A DNA stretch of 64,000 nt from Gammaproteobacteria bacterium (GTDB taxonomy: Bacteria; Pseudomonadota; Gammaproteobacteria; Steroidobacterales; Steroidobacteraceae), in assembly GCA_003164785.1 (NCBI GenBank), contig PLUE01000020.1:82673-146672 (forward strand). Direction: 5' to 3'. The notes under the pieces are model-generated. The model was not told the DNA's origin and made no database searches. It was given only the letters and a program-made list of their open reading frames with translations. The translations under genes and the position numbers were made by a program. Shown piece by piece: positions 34,234 through 43,105 of this stretch. Within the stretch, counting starts at the first letter, position 1. Every line of letters starts with the position of its first letter.

Positions 34234-34826
34234 GCTTCGCGCAGCGCGTGACGCTCGAGGGGACGCGGGTGTCGCTCGTGCCGCTGTCCCAGGCACACCA
34301 CGATCAATTGGTCGATGCCGTGCGGGACGGTGAGTTATGGACGTTGTGGTACACGGCAATTCCGGCGCCGGATCAAATGCGGGTGGAAATCGACCGGCGT
34401 CTGGGGCTGCAGAAATCGGGCTCGATGCTGCCCTTCGCGGTGATCGAGAACGCGACCAATGAAGTCGTCGGCATGACGACGTTCATGAACATCGATGCCG
34501 CCAACCGGCGCGTCGAGATCGGCTCGACGTGGTACCGCAGGCGCGTGCAGCGAACCGGTCTGAACACCGAGGCCAAGTTGCTGCTGCTCGGCCATGCGTT
34601 CGAACGCTTGAATTGCATCGCGGTGGAGTTCCGGACGCATTTCTTCAATCGCCAAAGCCGTGCCGGCATCGAGCGGCTGGGCGCCAAGCTCGACGGAATC
34701 CTGCGCCAACATCAGATCGGGCGTAACGGAACGTTACGCGATACCTGTGTCTACAGCATTCTCAACGGCGAGTGGCCCACCGTCAAAGCTCATCTCGCGT
34801 ATCAACTCGACAAGCGTCGCGAGTGA
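34230..34826 (+). CDS. GNAT-family N-acetyltransferase
   Basis: The 198-residue protein is of the RimJ/RimL-like GNAT type, with RVTLEGTRVSLVPLSQAHHD at the start, ATNEVVGMTTFMNIDAANRRVEIGSTWY in the core and the late motif VEFRTHFFNRQSRAGIERLGAK. The start codon overlaps the aruH stop (ATGA), suggesting co-translation. Being coupled to aruH, it may act on arginine-pathway compounds, but this is only inference from position. Other possible acceptors are proteins or small amines. Confidence 0.78.
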   Translation: MSFAQRVTLEGTRVSLVPLSQAHHDQLVDAVRDGELWTLWYTAIPAPDQMRVEIDRRLGLQKSGSMLPFAVIENATNEVVGMTTFMNIDAANRRVEIGSTWYRRRVQRTGLNTEAKLLLLGHAFERLNCIAVEFRTHFFNRQSRAGIERLGAKLDGILRQHQIGRNGTLRDTCVYSILNGEWPTVKAHLAYQLDKRRE

Positions 34827-34862
34827 ACGCGCCCGGGGCGGCCCCGGACGCATTCATCGGCG

Positions 34863-35696
34863 CTAGCCGATCCCGTACAGGGTGGTCGGGAACGCGATGG
34901 GCATCACGCTGGAGAAATGCGGGACATCCTCGACCAGCGTCTTGCCGTGTTCCTTGCCGGCGGCGTCGAACGCCGCTTGGTCATGGATGTATATATTGAC
35001 CGATCCGATGAAGGTCGGCTTCGAGCCGGGCGCCTGACCCGCATCGCCCTTGCGAAGTTCGAAGCGGCTGATGGCCTCGGGACCGTAGAGCTTCACGATG
35101 AGCGGCATGTGATGCGTGCGGTAATACTCCACGTCCCAGCGAACATCGTCGCCGTTCTTGTAGAGAATCGTCAGGCAGGTATCGCCGATCTTGGGTGTGT
35201 TGCGCGCCTTGCCCATCTGACCGTGAATCTTGTCGAATTGAATGGTCGGTTGCGAATTGGTGAAATGCGGGACGTCGTCGACCAAGGTTTTGCCGTGCTT
35301 CGCGTTGTCCGCATTGAACGCGTCCAGATTGGCGATCCAGATGTTGACCGCCGCGGAATACGCCACCGGCGGCGCGCCCGCGCCGGCCGGCGCCACCTTG
35401 CGCAGTTCGAACCGTGAGATGGACTTTCCATAGAGCTTCATGATCGTCACGAGGTGATGATCGCGATAGTAGTCGGCGTCGAAGGTGATGCCTTCGCCGG
35501 CCGGATACAGAATCGTCATGCAGTCGGTTCCCGCGGCGCTCGCCGCCGCGTCGACTCCCTCGGGCAGGAGCGCGCCGAACGTCGCGGCCAGCACACCCAG
35601 TGTCACGCCGGCGCTCATGCCCTGCAGCAGGGTGCGACGATCGAGTGAGCCGTGGGAAGGTGCGTTTGGTGGATTCCGATCGGGCGGTTTGGTCAT
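34863..35696 (-). CDS. Exported protein with two EthD domains
   Basis: The 277-residue protein has an N-terminal Tat-like signal (DRRTLLQGMSAGVTLGVLAA, residues about 19-38). It then contains two consecutive EthD/ferredoxin-like dimeric alpha-beta barrel domains. The repeats are clear: TILYPAGEGITFDADYYRDHH and TILYKNGDDVRWDVEYYRTHH, each followed by SRFELRK and HGKTLV(D/E)DVPHF. EthD proteins are usually single-domain cytosolic helpers of ether or aromatic degradation, so a tandem exported version is unusual. It is an isolated gene. Function unknown. Confidence 0.75.
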   Translation of the reverse strand: MTKPPDRNPPNAPSHGSLDRRTLLQGMSAGVTLGVLAATFGALLPEGVDAAASAAGTDCMTILYPAGEGITFDADYYRDHHLVTIMKLYGKSISRFELRKVAPAGAGAPPVAYSAAVNIWIANLDAFNADNAKHGKTLVDDVPHFTNSQPTIQFDKIHGQMGKARNTPKIGDTCLTILYKNGDDVRWDVEYYRTHHMPLIVKLYGPEAISRFELRKGDAGQAPGSKPTFIGSVNIYIHDQAAFDAAGKEHGKTLVEDVPHFSSVMPIAFPTTLYGIG

Positions 35697-35938
35697 GCAA
35701 TTAACTCCAGGTTGTTGTCGATTCGATCGAGCATGGTTGAGTGGCCGGTCAACGTGCTCATTGTTATAGGGATCCCCGCGGATCGACGCCGAGCCTTTTT
35801 TACACCATTCCTTTTGCCTTGCAAAGGTAGCTTTCTACAAATCGTCGCCCGAAAGCCGCCCGAGCGCCGGTCGTGCCTCCTTGCCGCTGCCGTCCCAACT
35901 GGGCACAATGACGGCATCCACCCGCGGAGTCTCTCGTT

Positions 35939-36997
35939 ATGCGTCACCGTTCGCTTGGCCAAACCGGCCTGTTCGTTTCCGAGCTTTGTCTGGGCACGAT
36001 GACGTTCGGCGGTACGGAGGGCATCTGGGCGAACATCGGCGGTCTGCAGCAGGCGCCCGCCGAGAAGTTGATCGGTCAGGCGATCGACGCCGGCATCAAC
36101 TTTCTCGACACGGCCGACGTCTATTCGGCCGGCTTGTCGGAGCAAATCACGGGACAGGCGCTCAAGAATTTGAAGATCCCCCGCGAGGACGTCGTGGTGG
36201 CGACCAAGGTGTTCGGCGAGATGGGCAAGAGCCCGAACTCGCGCGGCGCGACCCGCCACCACATCCTGAACGGGGTGAAGGCGAGTTTGAAGCGGCTGCA
36301 ATTCGAGTACATCGATCTATACCAGATCCACGGCTTCGATCCGGCGACGCCCATCGAGGAAACGGTGCGAGCCCTCGATCAATTGGTGCGTCATGGCCAC
36401 GTGCGCTATGTCGGCGTCTCGAATTGGGCGGCGTGGCAGATTGCCAAGGCGTTGGGCATCGCCGAACGGCTCGGATTGGCGCGCTTCGAGTCGCTTCAGG
36501 CGTACTACAGTGTGGCGGGACGCGATCTGGAGCGGGAGCTCATCCCGATGCTACGCAGCGAGGGTTTGAGCTTGCTGGTGTGGAGTCCCCTCGCCGGCGG
36601 GCTGTTGAGCGGCAAGTACGCGGATGCCAGGCAGGTGGAGGAAGGCAGCCGTCGTGCGGCGTTCGATTTTCCGCCGGTGGACAAGGATCGCGCGAAAGAG
36701 TGCATCGACGTGATGCGCGCGATTGCACAGGCGCATCAGGTCTCCATCGCGCGGATCGCTTTGGCGTGGCTGCTGCACCAGCCGCAGGTGACGAGCGTGA
36801 TCATCGGCGCGAAGCGCAGCGAACAGCTGGCGGACAATATCGGCGCGACCGACGTCAAGTTGAGCGCGGCGGAACGAGAGCAGATCGGGAAGGTGAGTGC
36901 CTTGCCGCCGGAATATCCGGGGTGGATGTTCGCTTTGCAGGGGAAATACCGCAGCTCGCAGATCGACGAGTCAACGGGCCCTACATCGATTCCTTGA
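35939..36997 (+). CDS. Aldo-keto reductase
   Basis: This 352-residue NADPH-dependent (beta/alpha)8 barrel has the family start LGQTGLFVSELCLGTMTFGG and the catalytic tetrad region FLDTADVYSAG (Asp, Tyr). It continues with VATKVFGEMGK (Lys), the QIHGFD (His) motif and the C-terminal cofactor region VTSVIIGAKRSEQLADNI. It reduces aldehydes or ketones, substrate unknown. Its 3' end overlaps the convergent BLUF gene by 17 bases. Confidence 0.88.
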   Translation: MRHRSLGQTGLFVSELCLGTMTFGGTEGIWANIGGLQQAPAEKLIGQAIDAGINFLDTADVYSAGLSEQITGQALKNLKIPREDVVVATKVFGEMGKSPNSRGATRHHILNGVKASLKRLQFEYIDLYQIHGFDPATPIEETVRALDQLVRHGHVRYVGVSNWAAWQIAKALGIAERLGLARFESLQAYYSVAGRDLERELIPMLRSEGLSLLVWSPLAGGLLSGKYADARQVEEGSRRAAFDFPPVDKDRAKECIDVMRAIAQAHQVSIARIALAWLLHQPQVTSVIIGAKRSEQLADNIGATDVKLSAAEREQIGKVSALPPEYPGWMFALQGKYRSSQIDESTGPTSIP

Positions 36998-37400
36998 AGG
37001 TCCACAAGAGCCGCATGACCCTGCTCGGGGGCGCGTCGCGCGGATAATCCGGCAGGGGGATATTCAAAAAGTCGCCATATCCATCGGACGACGCGCGGGC
37101 GTTCGCCGACAGGTCGCGGAATCCCATCGGCGACTGCGGAAACTGCCGCTCCGCAATCGGATCCTTCAGCATGGTAATCAGGCCTCGATGCCGCGGATCG
37201 CTGTGAATGCGCAGGTGGGCGCTTCGCACCATCGACTCCTCGCCCTCCAGCACCTGCATGAAATTACCGTCCTTATAGAGCAACATGCCCGTGATGCCGT
37301 CGCGCTCATTGTGCTTGCAGCACTGCGACAGCAGATCGCGCAAGGCTTGGGTCGTGAACGGGACGACCGCGGAACTCACATACGTCAAGGAATACACCAT
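36981..37400 (-). CDS. BLUF-domain blue-light photoreceptor
   Basis: The 139-residue protein consists of a single BLUF domain plus a short tail. The FAD-binding signature is visible: Tyr in YSLTYVSSA near residue 6, Asn in HNERDGITGMLLY near residue 32, and Gln in GNFMQVLEGE near residue 50. BLUF proteins sense blue light through hydrogen-bond rearrangement around Tyr-Gln. No output domain is fused, so it would signal through a partner protein. ATG 37400 is the start that fits the domain. Confidence 0.85.
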   Translation of the reverse strand: MVYSLTYVSSAVVPFTTQALRDLLSQCCKHNERDGITGMLLYKDGNFMQVLEGEESMVRSAHLRIHSDPRHRGLITMLKDPIAERQFPQSPMGFRDLSANARASSDGYGDFLNIPLPDYPRDAPPSRVMRLLWTFKESM

Positions 37401-37533
37401 GCCCTCCGGTGACGAGATGCCACGCTGGTTCTCTGACGGCGGAGTATGCCGCAGGGCAATGGCGCATTGCAGCAATGCGCGTGTGTTCAAATGCCAATTG
37501 AGGTTATCCCCGCGAGGCGTTGAGGGGATCCCT

Positions 37534-38016
37534 CTAGACACCCAGAGGCAGCGCCGTCGATTCCTTGATGACCGTGACCGCGACCGCAGAATTCACCGAC
37601 TGGACGTGGGGAATGCGCGAAAGATGGTCCAGATAGAACGCCTCGTAAGCCTTGATGTTCTTGGTGACGATCTTGAGCAGAAAGTCCCATTCGCCGGTGA
37701 GCGTGTAGCACTCGAGCACCTCGGCGCGGTCGCGGATCGCTTCCTCGAATCTAGCCAGCGCATCGCGGCCGGTGGTGGCGAGTTTGACATGCGCGAACAT
37801 GGTGACATCGAGGCCCAACGCGTGCCGATCCAACAAGGCAACCCGCGCTTTGATGATGCCGCTGGATTCGAGTTGCTGGATGCGGCGCCAGCACGTGGTG
37901 GTCGAGAGCTTCAGCTGCGAGGCGACCTCGGCGACGGACAGCGCGCCGTGCCGCTGAAGGATGTCGAGCAGTCGCAGATCCAGTGTATCGAGGGGCGATG
38001 CAGAAGAATTTTCCAT
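37534..38016 (-). CDS. bkdR: Lrp/AsnC-family regulator, BkdR-like
   Basis: The 160-residue protein has an N-terminal winged helix (DTLDLRLLDILQRHGALSVAEVA; LSTTTCWRRIQQLESSGII) and a C-terminal RAM ligand-binding domain with TLTGEWDFLLKI. It is divergent from the bkd operon, as BkdR is in Pseudomonas, where it activates branched-chain keto acid dehydrogenase genes in response to branched-chain amino acids. The 111-base region between it and bkdA1 should contain its binding sites. Confidence 0.82.
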   Translation of the reverse strand: MENSSASPLDTLDLRLLDILQRHGALSVAEVASQLKLSTTTCWRRIQQLESSGIIKARVALLDRHALGLDVTMFAHVKLATTGRDALARFEEAIRDRAEVLECYTLTGEWDFLLKIVTKNIKAYEAFYLDHLSRIPHVQSVNSAVAVTVIKESTALPLGV

Positions 38017-38127
38017 TATTGGCTTATTTTCGGAATGAATGAACTGAATTATCGAGCCTAGTGTGAATGTTTACAACAGGGTTCGATTTCAAGCAGTAGA
38101 TTGGCTCGGCACATTCGCGGGGGGACA

Positions 38128-39363
38128 ATGAACAAGCAGTCGCGTTTGCATCTGCCCAATCCGCCGGCGCGTCCGGGGGAGGCGCCGGACTTCAGCTATG
38201 TCGACCTGTCGCCGGCAGGGGTCGTACGGCGTCCCGACATGAACGCGCGTGCCCGGGACATCGGATATCTGTCCACCGAACTGGTGCGTGTGCTGGACGA
38301 CTCGGGCAATGCTGTCGGCCCCTGGCACCCGCACCTCGATCCTGGCGAATTGCAGATCGGATTGCGCCACATGCTGCTCACGCGAATCTTCGACGATCGC
38401 ATGCAGCGCACGCAGCGGGCCGGCAAGATCTCCTTCTACATCCGCTCGTTCGGTGAGGAAGCCGTCTCGGTTGCGCAAGGGATGGCATTGCGTCCCGGCG
38501 ACATGCTGTTCCCGTCGTATCGCAACCAGGGTTTGTACATGGCCCGCGGTATTCCCCTCGTCGACCTGATGAACCAATTGCTGTCCAATACCCATGACAT
38601 GTGCAAGGGACGGCAGTTGCCCGTGATGTATCACTCCAAGGCGGGCAATATTTTTTCGATTTCCGGCAATCTGGCCACCCAGTTTCCTCAGGCGGTCGGC
38701 TGGGCCATGGCGGCGGCGATCAAGGGCGAGGACCATGTGGCCGCGAGCTGGATCGGTGAGGGCAGCAGCGCGGAGGCGGACTTTCATCACGCGTTGTTGT
38801 TCGCCTCTGTGTATCAGGCGCCGGTGATCCTGAACGTCGTCAACAACCAGTGGGCCATTTCCACCTTCCAAGGCTATGCGGGCGGGGAGCAGCGGTCGTT
38901 CGCGGCGCGCGGTCCTGGGTACGGCATCGCGGGCATCCGCGTCGATGGCAACGATTTTCTCGCGGTTCACGCGGTGACCCAGTGGGCGGCGGAGCGGGCG
39001 CGTACCGGGGCGGGACCCACCCTGATCGAACTCGTGACCTACCGCGGCGCCGCGCATTCCACCAGCGATGATCCGGCCCGGTATCGTGCCAAGGACGATT
39101 ATGAGCACTGGCCGCTGGGCGATCCCATTCTGCGGCTCAAACAGCACTTGATAGCGCTCGGCGAATGGTCGGAAGAGCGGCATGTCGTACTGAGCGAGGA
39201 ACTCGGTGCGTTGGTGGCGGCGAGTTGGAAGGAGGCGACGACGTACGGCACGATGACCGAGGGTCCGCGGCTCGATGCGGATTTGATGTTCGAGGATGTG
39301 TTCAAGGAGATGCCGCAGAGTCTCGAGCGCCAGCGCGCCTCGCTGCGCTCGGAACGAGGCTAG
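38128..39363 (+). CDS. bkdA1: Branched-chain 2-oxoacid dehydrogenase E1 alpha subunit
   Basis: E1 alpha binds thiamine diphosphate and decarboxylates branched-chain 2-oxoacids. The 411-residue protein shows GEEAVSVAQGMALRPGD, the ThDP/Mg motif GEGSSAEADFHHALLFASVY..NNQWAIS, and the phosphorylation-loop-like YRGAAHSTSDDP. The N-terminal region LHLPNPPARPGEAPDFSYVDL is typical of BkdA1. ATG 38128 is chosen. The E1 beta gene follows after 2 bases. Confidence 0.92.
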   Translation: MNKQSRLHLPNPPARPGEAPDFSYVDLSPAGVVRRPDMNARARDIGYLSTELVRVLDDSGNAVGPWHPHLDPGELQIGLRHMLLTRIFDDRMQRTQRAGKISFYIRSFGEEAVSVAQGMALRPGDMLFPSYRNQGLYMARGIPLVDLMNQLLSNTHDMCKGRQLPVMYHSKAGNIFSISGNLATQFPQAVGWAMAAAIKGEDHVAASWIGEGSSAEADFHHALLFASVYQAPVILNVVNNQWAISTFQGYAGGEQRSFAARGPGYGIAGIRVDGNDFLAVHAVTQWAAERARTGAGPTLIELVTYRGAAHSTSDDPARYRAKDDYEHWPLGDPILRLKQHLIALGEWSEERHVVLSEELGALVAASWKEATTYGTMTEGPRLDADLMFEDVFKEMPQSLERQRASLRSERG

Positions 39364-39365
39364 CC

Positions 39366-40382
39366 ATGGCGAACATGAACATGATCCAGGCCTTGAATTC
39401 CGCGATGGATATCATGCTCGGAAAGGATCCCTCGGTCGTCCTCATGGGGGAGGATATCGGCTACTTCGGCGGGGTGTTCCGCGCGACCGAAGGGCTGCAG
39501 CGCAAGTACGGCGAACATCGGGTGATCGACACGCCGATTGCCGAGGGCGGCATCATTGCGGCCGCCATCGGCATGGGCATCAACGGCTTGCGCCCGGTGG
39601 CGGAGATACAATTCGCCGACTACATCTATCCTGGTTTCGACCAGATCGCGAGCGAACTGGCGCGCATTCGTTATCGGAGCGCCGGCGAGTTCTTCGCGCC
39701 GGTCACGATTCGGACCCCGTGCGGCGGCGGCATCCGCGGCGGCCAGACGCATTCACAGAGCCCGGAAGGCATCTTCACCCATGTCAGCGGCTTGAAGGTG
39801 GTCATGCCGTCGAATCCTTACGACGCCAAGGGATTGCTGATCACGTCGATCGAGGACGACGATCCGGTCATCTTTTTCGAGCCCAAACGGCTCTACAACG
39901 GACCGTTCGACGGCGACCCTGGAAAGCCGGCGGTTCCCTGGAGCGCGCATCCGAAGGGGCAGGTCGATGTGGGCCATTACACCGTGCCGCTGGGCAAGGC
40001 CGACATCGTGCGTGCCGGCTCGGACGTGACGGTGATTACGTACGGGACGATGGTGTACGTTGCCTTGGCCGCCGCCGCCGGGCTCGGATTCGATGCCGAG
40101 GTCATCGATCTGCGCTCACTGGTGCCGCTCGACGTCGACACGATTTGCAGCTCGGTCCGAAAAACCGGGCGCTGCGTGGTGGCGCACGAAGCCACCCGGT
40201 TCTCGGGGTTCGGCGCGGAAATTCTGTCGATCGTGCAGGAGGAGTGTTTTTGGGATCTCGAGGCGCCGATCCAGCGGGTGGCGGGGTGGGACACGCCGTA
40301 CCCGCATGCCTTCGAGTGGGAGTATTTTCCCGGTCAGGCGCGCGTGGCGACGGCGCTGAAGTCCGTCATGGAGGTGTCATGA
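39366..40382 (+). CDS. bkdA2: Branched-chain 2-oxoacid dehydrogenase E1 beta subunit
   Basis: The 338-residue protein forms the alpha2beta2 E1 component. It has MGEDIGYFGGVFRATEGL, DTPIAEGGIIAAAIGMG, a transketolase C-terminal domain, and PYPHAFEWEYFPG at the end. Its stop overlaps the start of bkdB (ATGA), showing tight coupling of stoichiometric subunits. Confidence 0.93.
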   Translation: MANMNMIQALNSAMDIMLGKDPSVVLMGEDIGYFGGVFRATEGLQRKYGEHRVIDTPIAEGGIIAAAIGMGINGLRPVAEIQFADYIYPGFDQIASELARIRYRSAGEFFAPVTIRTPCGGGIRGGQTHSQSPEGIFTHVSGLKVVMPSNPYDAKGLLITSIEDDDPVIFFEPKRLYNGPFDGDPGKPAVPWSAHPKGQVDVGHYTVPLGKADIVRAGSDVTVITYGTMVYVALAAAAGLGFDAEVIDLRSLVPLDVDTICSSVRKTGRCVVAHEATRFSGFGAEILSIVQEECFWDLEAPIQRVAGWDTPYPHAFEWEYFPGQARVATALKSVMEVS

Positions 40383-41611
40383 GCCAGTTCGTCTTCAAGA
40401 TGCCGGACCTGGGGGAAGGCACGGTCGAAGCGGAGATCGTGGCCTGGCATGTCAAGCCCGGCGATGCGGTCGACGAGGACCAGGCGATCGTGGAGGTCAT
40501 GACCGACAAGGCGGCGGTCGAAGTGCCGGCGCCGGTCAGCGGGCGGGTGGTGTCGATCACGGGCGAGCCGGGCGACAAGGTGGCGGTGGGCTCGCCGCTG
40601 ATCGTGTTCGAGTTGGCGGGCGCGACCGCTGGCGTCGATGAGGCGCCGGCCGACGCGGCGGCCGCTCCCGCGGAGATACCTGCCGACATGTTCGTCGAGA
40701 TGGCCGACGCGGCCGCGCGTCCGGCACGGATCAAGGCGTCGCCGGCGAATCGCCGTCGGGCACGGGAGGCTGGGATCGACCTCGCGACGATCGCCGGCTC
40801 CGGGCCTGGTGGGCGCATTCTGTCCGCGGACCTGGCCAGCGCGAGCGGCCGCCAAGCCAGCCGCCCGGCCACCCCCGCGCCGGCGACTGCGGCGACCGGC
40901 TCGACCACCGAAATCAAAGTCATCGGGTTGCGTCGTGTCATCGCAGAGCGCATGACCAAGGCCAAGCGCACGATTCCGCATTTCGCCTATGTCGAGGAGG
41001 TCGACGTCACCGAACTCGAGGCGCTGCGGCAGCATTTGAACGGCAAACTCGGCAAGCAGGAGCCGGGCCTGACGTATTTGCCCCTGATCGTCCTGGCGCT
41101 GATACGGGCATTGGAGGTGTTTCCGCAGTGCAATACGCTGTACGACGCGACGCGCGGCGTGCTGGTGCGGCATCGGTCGGTTCATGTCGGTGTCGCGACG
41201 CAGACGCCGGACGGGTTGAAGGTGCCGGTGGTGCGCAACGCGCAGGCGCTGTCGCTGTGGGCCCTGGCTGCGGAGATACGCAGGGTTTCGGAGCGTGCGC
41301 GCAGCAACAAGTCGACCCGCGAGGAGCTCATGGGCTCGACCATCACCGTCACCAGTCTCGGCAAGCTGGGCGGGATTGCGTCCACGCCGGTCATCAACGC
41401 GCCGGAAGTGGCGATCGTCGGCCTGAACAAGGCGGTCGAGCGTGCCGTAGTGCTGGGCGGCGCGGTGGTCGTGCGCAGAATCATGAACTTATCATCGTCA
41501 TTCGATCATCGCTTCGTGGACGGTTATGATGCTGCGGCGATGATCCAGGCGCTGAAGGACTTGGTCGAGCATCCGGCGACGATTTTCATACCCAAGGTGG
41601 ATTCCCCATGA
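40379..41611 (+). CDS. bkdB: Branched-chain 2-oxoacid dehydrogenase E2 (lipoyl acyltransferase)
   Basis: The 410-residue E2 has one N-terminal lipoyl domain with the lipoylated lysine in VMTDKAAVEVPAP (about residue 44). A peripheral-subunit-binding domain follows (ASPANRRRAREAGIDLATIAGSGPGGRI), then an Ala/Pro linker and the catalytic core ending in SSFDHRFVDGYDAA (catalytic His). It transfers the acyl group to CoA. No E3 (dihydrolipoyl dehydrogenase) gene follows, so E3 must be supplied from elsewhere. It overlaps ilvE by four bases. Confidence 0.92.
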   Translation: MSQFVFKMPDLGEGTVEAEIVAWHVKPGDAVDEDQAIVEVMTDKAAVEVPAPVSGRVVSITGEPGDKVAVGSPLIVFELAGATAGVDEAPADAAAAPAEIPADMFVEMADAAARPARIKASPANRRRAREAGIDLATIAGSGPGGRILSADLASASGRQASRPATPAPATAATGSTTEIKVIGLRRVIAERMTKAKRTIPHFAYVEEVDVTELEALRQHLNGKLGKQEPGLTYLPLIVLALIRALEVFPQCNTLYDATRGVLVRHRSVHVGVATQTPDGLKVPVVRNAQALSLWALAAEIRRVSERARSNKSTREELMGSTITVTSLGKLGGIASTPVINAPEVAIVGLNKAVERAVVLGGAVVVRRIMNLSSSFDHRFVDGYDAAAMIQALKDLVEHPATIFIPKVDSP

Positions 41612-42615
41612 CGGCACAACCCCAGCGACCTGCGTTCGGCTCCTTATTGTCCTCCCACATGGCGGTGGCCTCGTTCCGGGACGGCGTTTGGGGAGCTGCG
41701 GAGGTCAAGCCGGTCGCGCCGATCGAATTGAGCCCCGCCGCGCATGTCCTGCATTACTCGAGCACCTGTTTCGAGGGTTTCAAGGCGTTCCGCCGCGCTG
41801 ACGGCTCCATCCATGTCTTTCGCATGGATCGGCACATCGCGCGCATGCGCCAGAGTGCGCGGCAACTGGTCCTGCCGGAACCCGATGCGGTGCAGCTCAA
41901 GGACATGGTGCGTGCGGTGATCGATCGATGCCGCGAGGCGGTTCCGGAAGCGCCGGGTGCGCTGTACCTGCGCCCGATCTTGTTCGGCACCACGGCGAAT
42001 ATCGGGGCCGCGGCGACGCCGGCGTCGGAAGCGTCCTTGCTGGTCCTGGCGAGCCCGGTCTGGGATTATTTCTCGGGCGGGATGAAGCCGCTGCGCATCT
42101 TGGTGGATGATCAGAATACGCGCTCGGCGGCGCAGATGGGCATGGTCAAGACCGGCGGCAATTACGCGGCGGCCATGGGTCCAACCCTCGCAGCGCGGGC
42201 AAAATATCAGGCCGATCAGGTCTTGTTCTGTCCCGGCGGCGAAGTGCAGGAGACGGGGGCGGCGAATTTCCTGCTGATCCGGCCCGGCGAAGTGCTCACC
42301 CGCAGCCTCGACAGCAGCTTTCTGCATGGCGTGACGCGCGATTCGTTGCTCACATTGGCGCGCGATAACGGCTATGCGGTGGCGGAGCGCATCTTCGACG
42401 TGAAAGAGATGCTCGAGTGGGTGAAGGCCGGCGAAGCGGCGCTCTCAGGCACGGCGGCGGTGCTGGCGGGCGTGGGAACGTTGATTCACGCCGGCACCGA
42501 GTACCGCGTGGGAAGCGGGGAGGTGGGACCGGTGACGCGCGCATTACGGGCTCAGCTGGTCGCGATTCAGCAAGGCGAAGCCGCCGACCGTCACGGGTGG
42601 TTGGAAGCGGTCTGA
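41608..42615 (+). CDS. ilvE: Branched-chain amino acid aminotransferase
   Basis: The 335-residue fold-type IV PLP enzyme interconverts Leu/Ile/Val and their 2-oxoacids. HVLHYSSTCFEGFKAFRRADGS and the PLP lysine in GMVKTGGNYAAAMGPTLAA (about residue 180) are typical, with EVQETGAANFL following. Placed as the fourth gene of the bkd operon with ATGA overlap, it most likely works in the catabolic direction, feeding oxoacids to BkdA1A2B. Confidence 0.9.
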   Translation: MTAQPQRPAFGSLLSSHMAVASFRDGVWGAAEVKPVAPIELSPAAHVLHYSSTCFEGFKAFRRADGSIHVFRMDRHIARMRQSARQLVLPEPDAVQLKDMVRAVIDRCREAVPEAPGALYLRPILFGTTANIGAAATPASEASLLVLASPVWDYFSGGMKPLRILVDDQNTRSAAQMGMVKTGGNYAAAMGPTLAARAKYQADQVLFCPGGEVQETGAANFLLIRPGEVLTRSLDSSFLHGVTRDSLLTLARDNGYAVAERIFDVKEMLEWVKAGEAALSGTAAVLAGVGTLIHAGTEYRVGSGEVGPVTRALRAQLVAIQQGEAADRHGWLEAV

Positions 42616-42635
42616 CCCGCCGGGGCCGAAAACCA

Positions 42636-42660
42636 GAGCGCCGGCCTGGGGCCGGCGCTC
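42636..42660. terminator. Terminator hairpin after ilvE
   Basis: A perfect 11-bp stem, GAGCGCCGGCC/GGCCGGCGCTC, has a 3-base loop TGG. It lies 20 bases after the ilvE stop and 28 bases before the end of the convergent small acidic gene. The minus strand is followed by CTGGTTTTC, so it may serve both directions. Confidence 0.7.
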
Positions 42661-42687
42661 GCTGAAAACGGTTCGATAGGGTAAGGC

Positions 42688-43014
42688 TCAGTACTCCTCG
42701 TGACCCTCGTCATCGTCGTCGTCTAGATCGTCGTCGTCATCCTCATCGTCTTCATCATCGTCCCAATCCTCGTCGTCCTCGTCCTCATCGTCAGCGTCTT
42801 TCTCCGCTTTCGAGCCAGACCAGCCTTCGGGTTCTTCCGTGAGCTCGAGATCGAGTTCCGCCCAGCCGTCCACATCCAGTTCTTCCACGTCGCCGTCGAG
42901 ATGCTGGATCTCCACAGTTTCCTTGTCCTCGTCCACCTTGAGCACTTGGAACGTTTCTTCGTTTTCCAAGTCCTCGTACCACTGTCCGACCGTCGGTTCG
43001 TACTCTCTGCCCAC
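42688..43014 (-). CDS. Small highly acidic protein
   Basis: The 108-residue protein has a compact N-terminal domain (about 1-60) with EYEPTVGQWYEDLENEETFQ and IQHLDGDVEELDVDGWAELDL, followed by a tail of almost only Asp and Glu (about 70-108). The first part resembles a small conserved gammaproteobacterial family (DUF6763-like). The acidic tail could bind metal or mimic nucleic acid, which is speculation. It is divergent from proB. Confidence 0.7.
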   Translation of the reverse strand: MGREYEPTVGQWYEDLENEETFQVLKVDEDKETVEIQHLDGDVEELDVDGWAELDLELTEEPEGWSGSKAEKDADDEDEDDEDWDDDEDDEDDDDDLDDDDDEGHEEY

Positions 43015-43105
43015 TGTAAGGTCGCCCTCTGTTGATCTGTGCTAAATATGAAGGCGGATATTAGGGGAGGCTGCTTGCCCAAGTAAATGGCAATATTGGT
43101 TACCT

